Shown here piece by piece: positions 13,912-27,100 of a DNA stretch of 64,000 bases. Positions within the stretch are counted from its first letter, which is position 1, and the number at the start of each line of letters is the position of its first letter. The position numbers were made by a program, and so were the translations under genes. The DNA is from Phytophthora sp. 'mugwort'. Lineage: Eukaryota > Oomycota > Peronosporomycetes > Peronosporales > Peronosporaceae. The notes under the pieces were generated by a model. The model ran no database searches. It was not told where the DNA came from and saw nothing but the letters and a program-made list of their open reading frames with translations. The stretch covers positions 930,001 through 994,000 of the forward strand of contig JAUCEF010000007.1 of NCBI GenBank assembly GCA_033558025.1, in the 5' to 3' direction.

Positions 13912-15570
13912 CTACACAGCAGCACGCTCCGAGGATACTGGGACGGTGTCTCCATTTGAACTGTAACGAGCCTCAAGCACCGCTGGGTTGTTCATAGGGT
14001 CTTCATCATCAACAGACAGCGCACGAGAACGACTACTGGGCGCACTGAGCACCCAGTCGTGGCGGCTGTCCTCAAAGATCAGGAAAAGAGCCAGAAACAG
14101 CACGAGAACTGCCATGCCTAGCAGCATCATCATGACAGCGCGATAGCTGCCCGTCTCATCGCGCAAGTATCCTACCAGTAAATTGCCGAACGTGGCGCCA
14201 ATGGCATCCGTAATCTCTACGATACCAAAAGCCGTTCCGAAGCTCTTGCGGCTTACAGACGTGGGGATCGCGGCCATCAGGACCGTCGGTGTGAACGAGA
14301 GGCAGATGGAGATCAGCAACATTGACACCACTGGGCTGATCTCGGTGAAGATCATGAACGCGTACGCCAGGACCGACAAGATGGCGGCAATAATGATGAG
14401 CAGGATGCGTCCGCCGAACTGGTCGATAGCGAGGCCAATGAATGGCGCAAATACCACGAACAGATGCGAGACACTGCTCACGACACCGGCCTTCACGATG
14501 GAATAGTCATATCGTTGGAAGAGGTAGCTGGCACTGACATTCTGGAACAGGTGGAAGACGTTAATGAAGTTGACGTGGAGCATGACAATGACCCAGAACA
14601 TGCGCGAAAAGTTGTGGACGTTCTCGCACGAGATCTGCTTGGCATGAGAGTGCGACTTGCGCCAGCGGAGTTTACGGCGCTTCTTGTCGGCATAATCCTT
14701 GAGCCAATGGAGACTGGAATCCAGAGCTTCCTCGCTGATGACGCGGCTCTTGACGATACGCTTGAGGTTCAGTGTATAATGACACACGAGGACGCCGACG
14801 AGGGCCGAGACGACGCAGACGGCCACACCGTACCACAACGCCTGCACATATCCACCAAAGTAGAGTGCAATTGGAGCGACTGTGGCCTTGGCCAGCATCT
14901 TAGAGACGTTGGTCATGGCCACGCTCACGCCCATAGCGAAGGTGAGCTCCTTGTTCCGGAACCACGATGCGATGAAGACGCGCGCCCCAACGACGACGCT
15001 GCCCTCGCCTACACCGAAGAAAACGCGGCCGAAGAGCGCGAGCCAGTAGAGCTTAAACTGCATGCCCAGTGCGAAAATCGCCTGGCCAACGCAGATCCAG
15101 GCCAGGAAGAAGCGGATGCTGCGGTGGCCACTCTTGTCCAGAAGGCGGCCGCCTAGAAGCGGCAGAAACATACTGGGTACCGACACGGCCGACAGCAGCG
15201 CGCCGTACATCGTGTTGGAGATGGGAAAATCTTCATCGTCTAGCATAAGTTGCTCCAACGACGACATACCATTCTGCAGCAATAACAAATAAACAAAAAC
15301 TCAGTTGAAAAGCTCATAATTAAGAGAATCAGATGTGGTTTCACGGACCTTGACGAAGTGGCCGCCGAACGGGATGCAGCTCATGAGGACCAACAGGTAG
15401 AAGCGATGTGGCGGTGACGTGGTGCGCCAGAACTGCCAGGCCGACGTGCGGCGCAATGGCGAACGCGGCGGAGTGAGGCCGCCGCCGTCTCCGTGCTCGG
15501 AAGGCGAGGGCGCATCGTAGACCAGCGGCGTGAGCTCCGATGGCTCCGATGACTTTTGCTTGGGCGCCAT
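13912..15570 (-). CDS. Major facilitator superfamily transporter, MFSD1-like
   Basis: A 12-helix MFS permease of about 527 aa. Exon 1 is 15349-15570 (ATG at 15570) and exon 2 is 13912-15273. The 75 nt intron has a GTCCGT donor and TGCTGCAG acceptor in phase 0. Splicing joins FGGHFVK to NGMSSLEQLM in the first helix/loop region. The N-terminal 55 residues are hydrophilic with an acidic leucine stretch (SELTPLV) that could act as a dileucine-type sorting signal. Loop 2-3 carries GRLLDKSGHRSIRF, the MFS motif A, echoed in the second half by GLAIDQFGGRIL. The layout resembles the MFSD1 family of endolysosomal transporters, but the substrate cannot be read from sequence. The gene is convergent with the HERC-like gene, 196 bp apart. 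Confidence 0.85.
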
Positions 15571-18178
15571 TGGGCCTCAAGTGTCTGGCTGATTGGCAAG
15601 TGAGTGTCTTGTATGCTGGTGGTCCTGTCCGTCTGCTTATTGGGTCGCTCACAGCCGCCAAATATATCGGTGCAGCAGAGATATTGCGCTGCTTTGTGGT
15701 GTCAAGGCCAAATGCGCAAGTGACTGAGGTGGGAGAGACCGACCTAGACCTTATGTTGCGCAATCGTGCCGGTTTGGTGTGACGTGGTCGGGAATTTGGA
15801 AATGAAAAGATTGACACCCGTTGCCGCTTTTAGCTGCAAATGCAGGCTCAGTGCTGGGTACGTGACAGTTATGCATCTTGCTGCTGACGAGTCGACAGTG
15901 GCTGCTGGCACGCGCTCGGTGCCGGCGATCGGCGACCAGGAGTTGCCTCACGATCGGGCCGCTTTTCGAATGTACCGTAATATAGCATGATATTTCGCAG
16001 GTAGTAGATAACGGTGAATCTATGCAAAATGCAAATTCATTTGGTATCAGGTCTCAGAGCCTTAGTAAGTTGCTGCAGGACGTCGACCAATGGAACGGAA
16101 AGTTGCTGCGGAGCCGCTAGAGGCACGCGCGGCGCCCCAATCAGATCGCTCCGACGGCGGTTTCTGCGCCACCGAACAATGCCACCAGTTGGTGGCTCAA
16201 CGGGCTGCGGACACATACCAGCTGTGCGACCACGCATATTCCGATGGTGTAGGGCGCCTTGGGATCGGCGGCGTGTTGCCTTGAAGCGCGCTGCTGCAAG
16301 GCACGTGGCTGCCACGCTTACGATGGCGTCAGTCGGCATCACGTTGCGGTCCACCGCAGATTAATGCTGCAAATCCAACGGCACCCGCCTCGAGTAGGCG
16401 CCGAACAGCTTTTGCTTTTGCACAGGCCTCGACATGGCTCCACTCTGCTAGAGTATCTTCTCTGCCATTGCAGTCACCGCAAACAGCGCTCTGACGTGCC
16501 GCCACGTCTGTTCCATTGACATGCACCGCGGGCGCGTGCCGACGGCCAGTGAGCGTCGTTGCCCTAGAAGGTTGACAGGTAGAATGACAATTGGGATTCC
16601 ATGGCTCTGTGGATGCGAAGCCGATCTTTGCGAGCATTGGAGCTGGGATCTGGTCGTTATACCACGAGGGTGCGCCGCGGCGCCGCCGTGTCCATAGCAA
16701 TTAAAGTTTGCTGCAGCTCGTCCGGCCGCAATGGTGCAAATCGTTTGTCTGTGCACGTTCGCCGTCGGAAGTGAGAGCGTGCCGCGGATCAAATCACAGC
16801 GTTTGATACCTTGGCTTGGCCCTCTGTCACATACCATATGTACGAAGGCAGTCAAGTCAATCCAATTCGCTCCTAATAGCGACTTGGTGTCGCGTGCGAG
16901 CATTCAATGTGCTGGACAGCAATCTGCATGATGCAGATTGGTCCAAGTAGTCTGCAACATACTCCAATAACAAGTTGAAATGCCCTGCCAATCATTTATT
17001 TAATCCCAGGAGCTTGGAGAAACGCAGGAGTTCTCTGAAGATTCAGCCTCTTCTCTTGGAGGACAAAACTTTCACACAACCTCACACACGTGCCCCAATA
17101 TTAAACGGTCCTACAGTCAAGGTGTGAAGACATTGCAACCGCTCGATGTATTCGCACCGCGCTTCTCGTCGTATAGAGATCACAAGCAGAGGGCGGTACA
17201 CCAGTTCGTAGACGCGAGTAGACCACGAAGCTCGACGGTATACTGAAAGTTATAATAATGTTCATAAAGGTGAATGTTTTTGAAACCGGCAATTTGAATG
17301 TACATGCGATCCTCTTGACTGTGACATCGCCATATTATCACTATGGAGGTATCACAAACTAGAGTGTGCCAGAAGTAAAACAAATCTGGATCCGTGGATG
17401 CTTTTGTAAGACCCGACAACAAGCACACAATGCCATGAAAACGGCATTGTGTGCAGCGTCCCAACCTCTGATCTGAAAGATCCTTAAAAAGACATCGACG
17501 TGTACACCGCTAGCTAGGTCGACGAAGAAGGCTCGTTCGCTACTACATGCCCGAGTATTCGGAACCAGAAACACGAATGTCGGCGATGTTGTCACGCCTG
17601 CATACATGCCTCGAATTTGAAGTCGATTGACGAGCTGTTCAACCCATCAAAAGAAAGCATCTGTGAACGAGCACACGGACGAGAGTTGAGTGCGAACTGG
17701 GCAACGCTCGGTGCGATCTAATAACTGACAATGCAAACGTTGTAGACGAGGAAGCCCTATCCACAAAACAACTGAAGGAAGGACTTAAGTGGGTGGTGCA
17801 GCTTTTTGTTTACGCAGATGCGACGAAGGTGTCTCTAAGAGGGATGTAGGGGCTTCGAACAATGTAAAGAGCATTTACAGAAGCCAATGCTGCCATCCTC
17901 GTGGAAACTGACATCACTATAGTTAAGCACCTCTGCTGAGTAATAATCTGCTCTATAAACCGCTAACTAGAGGATAAGCACATTTGTTTTTCACTATCTG
18001 AAGTGTATCACAATTCAGGTATCTCTTAGGCAAAATGTGACGTGGACCTATCGATTTGGGCAGCTACGCGCATAATATTTATAATAATAATATTATTATT
18101 ATTATAAAAAGTATTCCTTTGTCCACTACAAATTGTCCCAATCAAGTCAACCCATTCCGATCCGCCAGTTGAAGTAGC
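15571..18178. other. Long intergenic region with no recognisable gene
   Basis: This 2.6 kb stretch separates two divergently transcribed genes (MFS on the minus strand, PRKDC on the plus strand). The longest open frame, about 150 codons on the minus strand at 16448-16903, has no recognisable motif and erratic composition. Composition alternates between GC-rich (15.9-16.75 kb) and AT-rich (16.9-18.15 kb), suggesting old inserted sequence, but no terminal repeats or transposase motifs were found. The last 200 bp should contain the PRKDC promoter. Confidence 0.5.
18074..18112. repeat. AT-only ATA/TAT palindromic microsatellite
   Basis: A run built of TAATAATAATA followed by TTATTATTATTA, almost entirely A and T and self-complementary about its centre, so it could extrude as a hairpin. 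It lies about 70 bp upstream of the PRKDC start codon, in the 5' leader or core promoter. Confidence 0.7.
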
Positions 18179-21100
18179 ATGGCGACTAAGCTGGGCGAGC
18201 GGCTCGAGGAGCTGGCGACCTTCCTGGCGCACGCTCACGCGGTCGATAGTGTAGAGGAGACGCTTGGCCACCTGCAGACGGAAATAGCAGACGCTATGGC
18301 GCGCTCGCGGGCCTCGGCGCAGCGATGCACCATCCTCTTGTTCCAGAGTGCGGAGCCGCCCAGTCTGCTACACTTCCTGAGCGCCAGCGCCGACTTCGCA
18401 GACGACGCACGCAAGCGCGAGGTCTCGGCGGCCAGGTGTGGTGTGCTAGAGCTGCTGGCGGCCTTCCTCAAGGCCTATGGAGCCCACAGGGCAATTACCA
18501 AGCAGCATGTAGTCGACCTGTACAAGGCCTGCCAGCACACGGCGCGCGCCGACTCTTTCAATCGAGTCAAGGCCCACGCACTGACTGTAAGGAGCATTAT
18601 TACTATTACTAATGGATTTTGTATAGTGATCTAAACATTGTTGCTATCAGGTGGTGGTGAACGTGCTGAAATACGCGGGCAACCGCATGACTAGCGAGGA
18701 TATCGAGCCACGGGCTTACGTGGAGAAACTGTTTTATGACATAAAGTTCTCTAAAGCGACACAGACAGCCAAGGGACAAATGCTCGAGGTGATTGGCTAC
18801 TTGGTGGCCAAGTTTCCTCAAGAAGTGGGGGAGAATGTGACGAAGTTGCTCAGTTGGATCGAAAATGAGTTGGAGAAACAGTTCTCGAGCAATTCGCCCG
18901 AGATGATGATGGTTAACGGACTGTTATTCGCGCTGGCTCGGTTGCTGGAATGTGATGCTGAAAGATACAAGCGGGACGAAGTCCTACGGAAGAAGATTTA
19001 CTCGTAAGTTGGTGGCTAAAATGCTGTTGATGAGGGGAATCTTGATTGAATTGCTGACTCTTCTGCTTTTCACGCTGCAGATATCTACTCACTGTGTTTG
19101 CAACGACAGTTAGTGGGAATCTCTCCCGTTACCAGGTGACGAGTTCGTCTGAAACTTTCCTGGCGAAGCATGCGGAGATGTTCCAGCAAGAAATCGGTCC
19201 AAATGGCCACATGTGGTTTTCATACATGAAGTTTTGCTGTCTGAACGAGAACAAAACGGTACGTCGCCCCTTTATGCTTGGAAATTCCCGATGACAACGC
19301 AAATAATCCGCAATCTAATGTGGACAGATCAAAGAGCACGCATTTGTATGCTCGAATGCAGTCATCCAAGCGCTAAATGCCTATTTGGTGGAAGCACAGG
19401 ATGCCACGCGCAAAAAGTGTCTGAACAAAATTCTGAAAGAAGTTCTTCCAAGTGTAAGCGATTCGGCCGCGGGCACCTCGACGATGGCATTCGCAGTGCA
19501 ATGTCTTGGTTGGCTTGCTTCCTCGATCTACGTTTATCTCGGGTCCAGTGGCTACGGTAAAATTGAAGAAAAGCTGAAGACGTTTGGTGAATCACTCTTA
19601 GCATTGGATACGAAAGCGACAGCATGGAGGTGGCCCCTTGTTTCTCAGTATGTTCAATGCGTCGGACTGTTTGTGCAAGAGGTAAGCTCATCAGAATGAT
19701 GATATTTTTCAGTCTCTACTACTGTGTATTAACGTCACGTGGCTTGTTTGAAGCGTCACGATGTTCCACTTGATGAAGGCTACGTCAAGTTCTTAGGAGA
19801 TGTGCTGTGTCATTTAATGGCAGCATATCCCCAATGCCTTTGGAAGTCGAAAGTGATGGTGCACAAGTCGATTGCCGCGGTATTCGCTGCTTTAGCGAAT
19901 TGGACAATGATAGACCCTCTCGTAGATCGCTTTGTGCTTCACACACTGATGCTCAGCGTTTCAAACGTTACGGACTCAGACCAAGCGGTAAGATATTCGA
20001 TTTTTACGATGATTCGTGTGATTCGTAACCGCAAATTTGACATTAATTATTTCACAACAGGTTATTTATCATCCGGACACAGGAGAGTTGGTGACAAACC
20101 TTTTATACGACTATGAAGGGCTATGGTTAGCCTTACTTCGTCGTCGCACGGAAACCATTGTGGAGCCAAGACCTGCACAGCCGCGACCTGGCAGCAGCGA
20201 TGTTGAGATGATGGAACCCATCGATGTTGGGAGAACGCTCCAAGCAATCTTATTCGACTCTACTGTCAAGCATATTCTTGGAATAATCAGTCAGCTTAAC
20301 CTTTCGTATCAGTTCGATTTGCAGACAACGAATAGTGGAAATAATACCACCGGATACTGGGTATGTCACACTGTGTTGTGGACCCTGCACTGGTTGTACA
20401 GTAGCTGACATTACGTTACGTTCTACCACAGCCCACTGTTCCTCGCGATCACTCAATCATGATCAACCTGACAGATTTTGTTGAGAGGATCCTGGGTAAA
20501 ATGCCAAGATCTCTCTTGCGTCCGTGGGTACGTTTGTATTCAATATATATCCAGTTTGAACAAGATTCTCACGCATCATATCTTGTTGATGCTGAAACAG
20601 ATCCCCTTGATTATGCAGCGAATTATTACGTCCGCATCCGAGTTACCACTGGTTTCAAGCTTTTACCGAATTGGAACAGTAGTGGCGACGGCAATGGATG
20701 ATCTGAATTATTTTGACGCACCATCGAGCTCGGATGGGTATGACGCGGACAGGCAGGCTCGCTTTTGCGTTGATTTTACCAGTTTCGTCCAACGAGTTTG
20801 TGCTCAAGCACGATTTTACCAGGATGAGTTACTTTTGACGTGCTCTGAGTTTGCTTTGACAGCGCCGATAGGATTGGTGGCCGTGCATAGCATGATTGGC
20901 ATTCTAAGGTCAATTTTAGAACTTGGTAGATCTTTTCTTCCAGCTGCTATGGTCGCTATCACGGCATTGGAACGCTGGCAAAGGAAGTGCCCAACCGAGC
21001 TTGAAGCTGTGATCTCTGACGTTGTACCTTTAATCTCAGCATATCTTGATCAAGAAGGGCTAATTCATGGAGGATCCTCTTTGGAGAAGCCGACTGGAAA

Positions 21101-24100
21101 AGGTATGGTGAATGCGACTTCTATCCAAGCATCCGACCTCGCCCAACTGCAGCGCCGGATACTGCTACTTCTGGGAAAGTGCGGTGGGAAAATATCACTT
21201 TTAATGAGCGAGTCTCCGTCCGTAGTCAACGCAAATGGTAGCATGGGAAGCATTTCCTCTCCTTTCTTTCGGTTGGAGCTTCAACTAAGTGAGATGTCGC
21301 TGTCGCTAGCAATGGATCCCATTTTATCTCATCTCGGAAATTTAGCATCGGATAGTTCTGTTCGGCGTGTGAAAGCTAGTGCAAGTGAAGGCTACCATGC
21401 CTTAGTGTGCTATTTGTGTGGAAAGATAACAACGCACCCTCATGCAGCTGGAAAGAAAACAGAGTTTTTCGAGATGTGGCGTGGAGTATTCGCGCGTGTT
21501 GTGCGATTAGCTACAGACCCAGAGAAGATTTGCAGATCCCTTTTCGAGCCGTTGCTCTTCCAGCTGCTTCGCTGGCTGGCTACCAATAGCGACACGTTTC
21601 CGTTTGAGTATGCTAGTATGCTAGACGAGTTCACGCGGAGCTTGTCGGATTCAGAGACTGCTGTTCGTACGATGGCTGCTAAATGTATCGCGGCACTTCT
21701 CTCACTCGCTCTAGAAAATTCAACGACGTGCGTAAAGGTCGACGACATTTTTGAGAGAATTTTCTCGTTGTGCCGCCATCCTGGGGCTGTTCAACGTAGC
21801 GGAGCTGCAGCGTCCATTAGCTACTTTCTCCGATCCTTAAATGAAGAAGATGGGGCAGTATTGACGAAGTTTGCTTTGCCTTGTTTGAAGAACCTTCTCT
21901 ACGCTTTGCGCTTGTGCGACAAGGATGCTCGAAACAAGATCGGTGGAGTTGATACATCGCGAGACGTGATTTCGAAAGCAGTGATGAAGATTGAACGCGG
22001 AATCTGCCGCTTTCCACAACTTTTCTTAAAAGGAAGTACAAGCACTCGCAGCATCGATAATGACTCAATTCTACACCAAACTACAATCTGGCTGTTTCAG
22101 CAGACTGGAACGGGCGAGGCCTTATTTCGTCGTCTATGTCGACGACTTTTCATGAGTTTTAGCGTGCTGATTAGTAAGTCAAGCTCCGAATGGATCCAGT
22201 ATTATGCCTCAGCGCATGGAAGTGAATCGATTACTACGGTGCTGGTACCAATGCGTTCACTTGCTCATACACATATTACGGTTGAGTGGATGGAGCAACT
22301 GTCTGCGTCTATTGAGAGCTACGTTTGGTGCGTAGAAATACTTGGTGACAAGGCAGGAGGCATTGTTCAGGTCAATTCACTGAACCCTCGGCAAGAAAGC
22401 ATGAAGCGGAAGCATATTGCTGAGGTGAGGGACCTAAAAGAACGCAGTTGTCAGCATACACTGTCATGGGCTATTGCGACCTTCTTGAAGTACGAGGGTC
22501 CTTGGAAGGACTCATCAAAGCGATCGTGTTGGACTGGAGCGTATTTGTCTGTTCTGGTTTCGTTATGCAGCTATATCAAGTCATTCGTGAACAATGGTAA
22601 TGCCGTACTTCGCGATGTTGCAGACCTGGATAAACCGTCATTCCGAGCTGCTGCAGCTGAAAAGCTTCTTCAGGCACTGCTTCATTGGTCTGATACGCGG
22701 GGACATGATGCAGATTCGTTTAATGAGATTGAGAAGTTTTGTACTGATGTGGTCCTGCGCAGCCAGGGGTGGGTTGACCAAATGCACGAAACGGTAGATG
22801 CTCTGCTCTCGGTCCTTCCACCGTGTCTGGCTGACGTGAATAGCAGCGAAACGTTAGTCAAACATTCAAGGGCCATCGAATCGCTTTCATTTTTTGGGAG
22901 CAAGGTATGTGATTTTATTGCCGAACATGTGAAATCGTAACGCTTTCTAACTCTTTTCACTTTATTCTGCAGGTTTTAAGTGCTGGAATAATCAGCTTTC
23001 CTGGGGCTGCCAAATACGCGGAAATGTTCGCCCTGGTAGCAAACAAAGCAATTGAGTATGGACGCGGCTCGCCTCATAACCGTCTCGTAGCTATTGCAGC
23101 ACTTAAGGCTGCGGCTGCTTGTGGCTGGAGAGTTACAGATATATTTGTGAATCCTGCGGATCGACAGGTGTATGGCCCGATTTACAGCGATGTGATTCAC
23201 TTTATGCCTACACTTGCAGTGTGGACGAGGTGCGCTAGCGAGTTGGTTTCGCTGTCTTTGGAAAATGACTTTTGCGTCAACGCGTTGGTTGATGTTCTCC
23301 GCCAAGTGATTAGCTTCAAAGTCTACTCACCCAGGTCGGTCAACTGGGATGCGTTTACTAAAACGCTAGTGGCAAACATCAAACAGTTTGTCAAGAAGTT
23401 GGACGCAGTCAAAGCTGAGATACAACGGGCGCTTTCCCTTTTGCAAGTTCTTCGGTACTTTTTGGAGCTATGTCGACACTGTTCTGCAAGTCTAGTCGAG
23501 ACCCTGCGGATGGGACCTATTGCTGATATCCAAGATGCTATCTTTATTTTGCTCAAACAACGTGGATGCAGCTACTTAGTGAAAGCTGACATTTTGCGGA
23601 TGCTGGCTTTGGTTGGGCCTACTTCGGTACTTGTTTCCAATGAGAATCATGCCACGAAAATGACGTTGGACGCTCTTGTTGGGTTTGTGTTTGACGAGTT
23701 CCCGATCGTTTCTGTCGATGTCTTGCGTGACTCGAAGGAATTTGATGTGTTCCACTTGCTTTTCTCAGAGCTACTGGGTATTATCGAGCAAAGCAATTCG
23801 ATTCAATTCCTGAAAATCATTTTCCCGAGTCTGAAAGAAGCGGACAACCACCTTTTTCGTACTGAAATCAAGCAAATGCTTGCTAAGTTCTCGATCTCAC
23901 TCGGCAGCAGTGTACAACCTGGGGACGCAACAAGCAGCAAAAGAGTAAATCATCAGTTGGCAGAGCTATTGGATGTGTTATTGGATCCCACGCTGGATTT
24001 CGCTATCCGCAAAACGCTTCTTGAGGAAGTGTTTACACCCTTAATAGAGTGCCAGACTGGGGAAACATTGCAGCAGTTTTATTTGATGGAAACTCTCTCC

Positions 24101-27100
24101 ACGAAATCAACCATTATTAGCTTACTGGCCACGTTGATTTCAACTTCAGCTGATGTTACATCAGAAGGAAGTCGGATTGGTGTATTTGTGGCATTTTCAT
24201 TGGTAGAGATGCTGTATCGCCTGATAGACCCCGAGATTATTCGGACTGATATCAATTCAGCTTTCCTGGGTCACAACAATGGCAAAGGCCGGGAGCTTAC
24301 AATGCTCGTGTGCAAGTGTGCTAGTAAGGTGGTAACGAAGAAATATGGAGTTGTGGACGATCTCATCCGCTTGGCATGCTGCGCTGCATATAACTGTCTA
24401 CTTACCGCCGTTTCTCGGACACAAAAGCAGGAAAAGTTCTATGATCAAATCTTGTTCCAGCCAGCGTTCTGGAGCAATATTCTGAACCTCTCACATGAGT
24501 ATAAACTGCGTGCTGAGACTGAAACATTTGCGGTCATTCCTTTGTCAAGCCTGTCTGCAATTTCTCTTCAAACAAGACTTGACATAGATGTTATGGCAAA
24601 CCCAAAATTCAAGCGAAACGAATCAGCTGCTCTTCAATTTTTCACGGCCAGCAGCTTAAGCGTGGATGCTGACTCGCTGACAGGCTCCACAATGACTGCT
24701 TCATTAGATATCGACCAAGCGGGTGCTAGTTATCAGAATACTGAGATCGAACTAGATGAGTTCAATCAGCACCCATGTATGATTTCATTGTTGCGTGTCT
24801 TGATACACATGAAAACGGATTTTTCTTCTAGTTGGAGTGAAAAAGCAATGCCTGGCTGGATGAAAAAGATTTTCGACGTGATGGTCGACCCGTCAACAAA
24901 GTTGAACGTGCGATTATTCTTAGCAAAAGTGGTGCTGAATGTTCCGGACGTTTTTACGATGCATTCATCGTCATGGCTGCCTGCGGTAATGGAAGCGCTT
25001 TGTGACGCACACGCAGCACAGCAGGAACCTGAATTTAGCTATATTTTGCGTGACTGCTGCAACCTTGTGCTAAATTCTTGGAAAGATGTGGCAATGGCCT
25101 CTACAAACGACACAGCCAGTCGATTTGTCAATGAGCTGATCAAACTTTGTCCTGACCGGAATAATATGATTCGGAACAGCAATGTACTGCTTGTAACCGA
25201 GCTGATAGCGCTTTGGAAAGATTTCGCGAGCATCGATGTGGGTATTCTGATTACCTACATGAATTCTGACGATGAAGATATGAAGATGAAATCAGCAAGG
25301 CAATTTACAGCCCTCCAAATTGTAAGTGCGATGTTGAACGTTGGACTAGGAAGTGAATTAACAGCAGAGGAGGCGGGACAAACAATTGAAGATGGAATAT
25401 TGCTCGTGATGACGAGCAAGACAACTTCCCTGTTCACCTTGGCAGCAGAAGTCGGTGGATTGTATCTACAAACTTTTTGCCATTTGCAGAGCGAAGAGTT
25501 CACGTGCAAAGTGAGAAACTTGATAATTGCGTCGTACAACGATGAAGACTTCGGACGGTTCCTGGCACTACTCCGTAATGCTTCGATGCATCGGTCAGAT
25601 ATCATCGACTCGATTATGCTACAGCGTCTTTCTTTCGTATTGCCGAAAGCTGTTTCCGTGGATGCGTGGGCTTTGCTAGCAGCCGATTCTCTGATAAATG
25701 CAGCTGGAAATGAAAGTGTCGTAAACAGCATATTCACACACGTACAGTCAGTTCTTGGCCGTTTTGTTGCTCACCGGCATGCTGATGTCCAGCTCAGTAC
25801 CCTTCGAGCAATTGCACGTCTTTTGGATCACTTGACCTTGTCAGAGCAGGAGCGTCTGGTAGCGAAAACATCCGACGGGGGTCTTGATATGCTCAAATAT
25901 TATGAAGGGCATGAACTTTCAGAATGTCGAGGTCTGCTGTCCAGTGTGGCCAAGAAGTTATACGATACAGGGTTATCAGATCAGATGAGAGCTAGAATCC
26001 GAGCTTCTCTGCTCCATGGATTGTGCGATTCCGATGACCAACGGAGACAGGAAGCTTTTGAATATTGGAGTACCTCTGCGGCCATGGTGAATTCTTGTAG
26101 CGATCGACTTTTGTCGGTCTTTGGGCCGTTGTACTGTTCAGAGTTTGACGAAAAGTGGGTACTGTACTCAACCAATTTACTCATTGGAATGTCCAAGGAG
26201 GGCGATGAGTTTAACCGACCTTTATTTGTAAGCGCATTGGGAAGTGGAGAGTACGCAGATACACACATTGACGCTAGTTGGGAGGCAAAAACGCAGTCAA
26301 TGGCACCACTGTTTTCCGTGGAAGCTGATCTATTCAATGCACGTCCACAGTCGACCCAGCAACAGACCGGCTTAACGTACACAACTCCATCTCAAGCAGA
26401 TGGCTCTCTTGTCAGCACGATGCAGTCGCAGTTGCTTCTCCCGAATTCAGGTAAGCGCACGTCCCTTGTCTTGCTCAGTACCCAGTTTCTAACCAAAACG
26501 TTTCGTTTTGTGAAATGCAGCATCCGTTGGGTCAGCACCAAGTTACAGCCAATTATTTGGGGAACCGGGCGTTGTACAGCAGCATCCAGGGCGAAAGCGC
26601 TTCTCCAAACAGCGTGCTGCTGCAGATAACTCCACAGTGAAAGGTCCGTCAAGTTATGACAAGAAAGCCTCAAAGCGTTTTTTTCAAGATCAATATGCTT
26701 TACTGAAGAAGAAGAAAGAGGCCCAGATTACGCGGGAACGAAAGCTGCGTCAGGGGCATGTGTCGATGAAAAGGACGTATCGTACTGGCGAGTTTCCTGA
26801 CATTCAAATCACACGGCAAGATATTGTGGATCCACTTATGGCTCTCTGTGAGATGCACGTCGAGACATCAAGCCTGGTGTTCGGTGCATTGTTTTCCGCT
26901 ATAGTGGCAAGCCCACAATTCGAAAAATCTGGAAACGCCGACGAACTGGCGGAAAGGCTTGATAAGACGTTGACACTCTCCAGAACATCTTCTGTTTACG
27001 TTGGCTGCGTAGTAGCAGCTTACTTCGCTACTATTGTCAGCAATCCTCGACTCTGTGAAGTGCTTCCTGTTCGACCTAAGACGGTTGGAGAAGCTGGGTT

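Noticed and set aside
14464..15156. A 230-codon plus-strand frame inside the MFS gene
   Set aside because: Antisense shadow of a GC-rich membrane-protein gene; the minus strand has clear MFS motifs.
16448..16903. A 151-codon minus-strand open frame in the 2.6 kb gap
   Set aside because: No recognisable motif, no nearby exon partners and atypical composition; most likely chance in GC-rich sequence.
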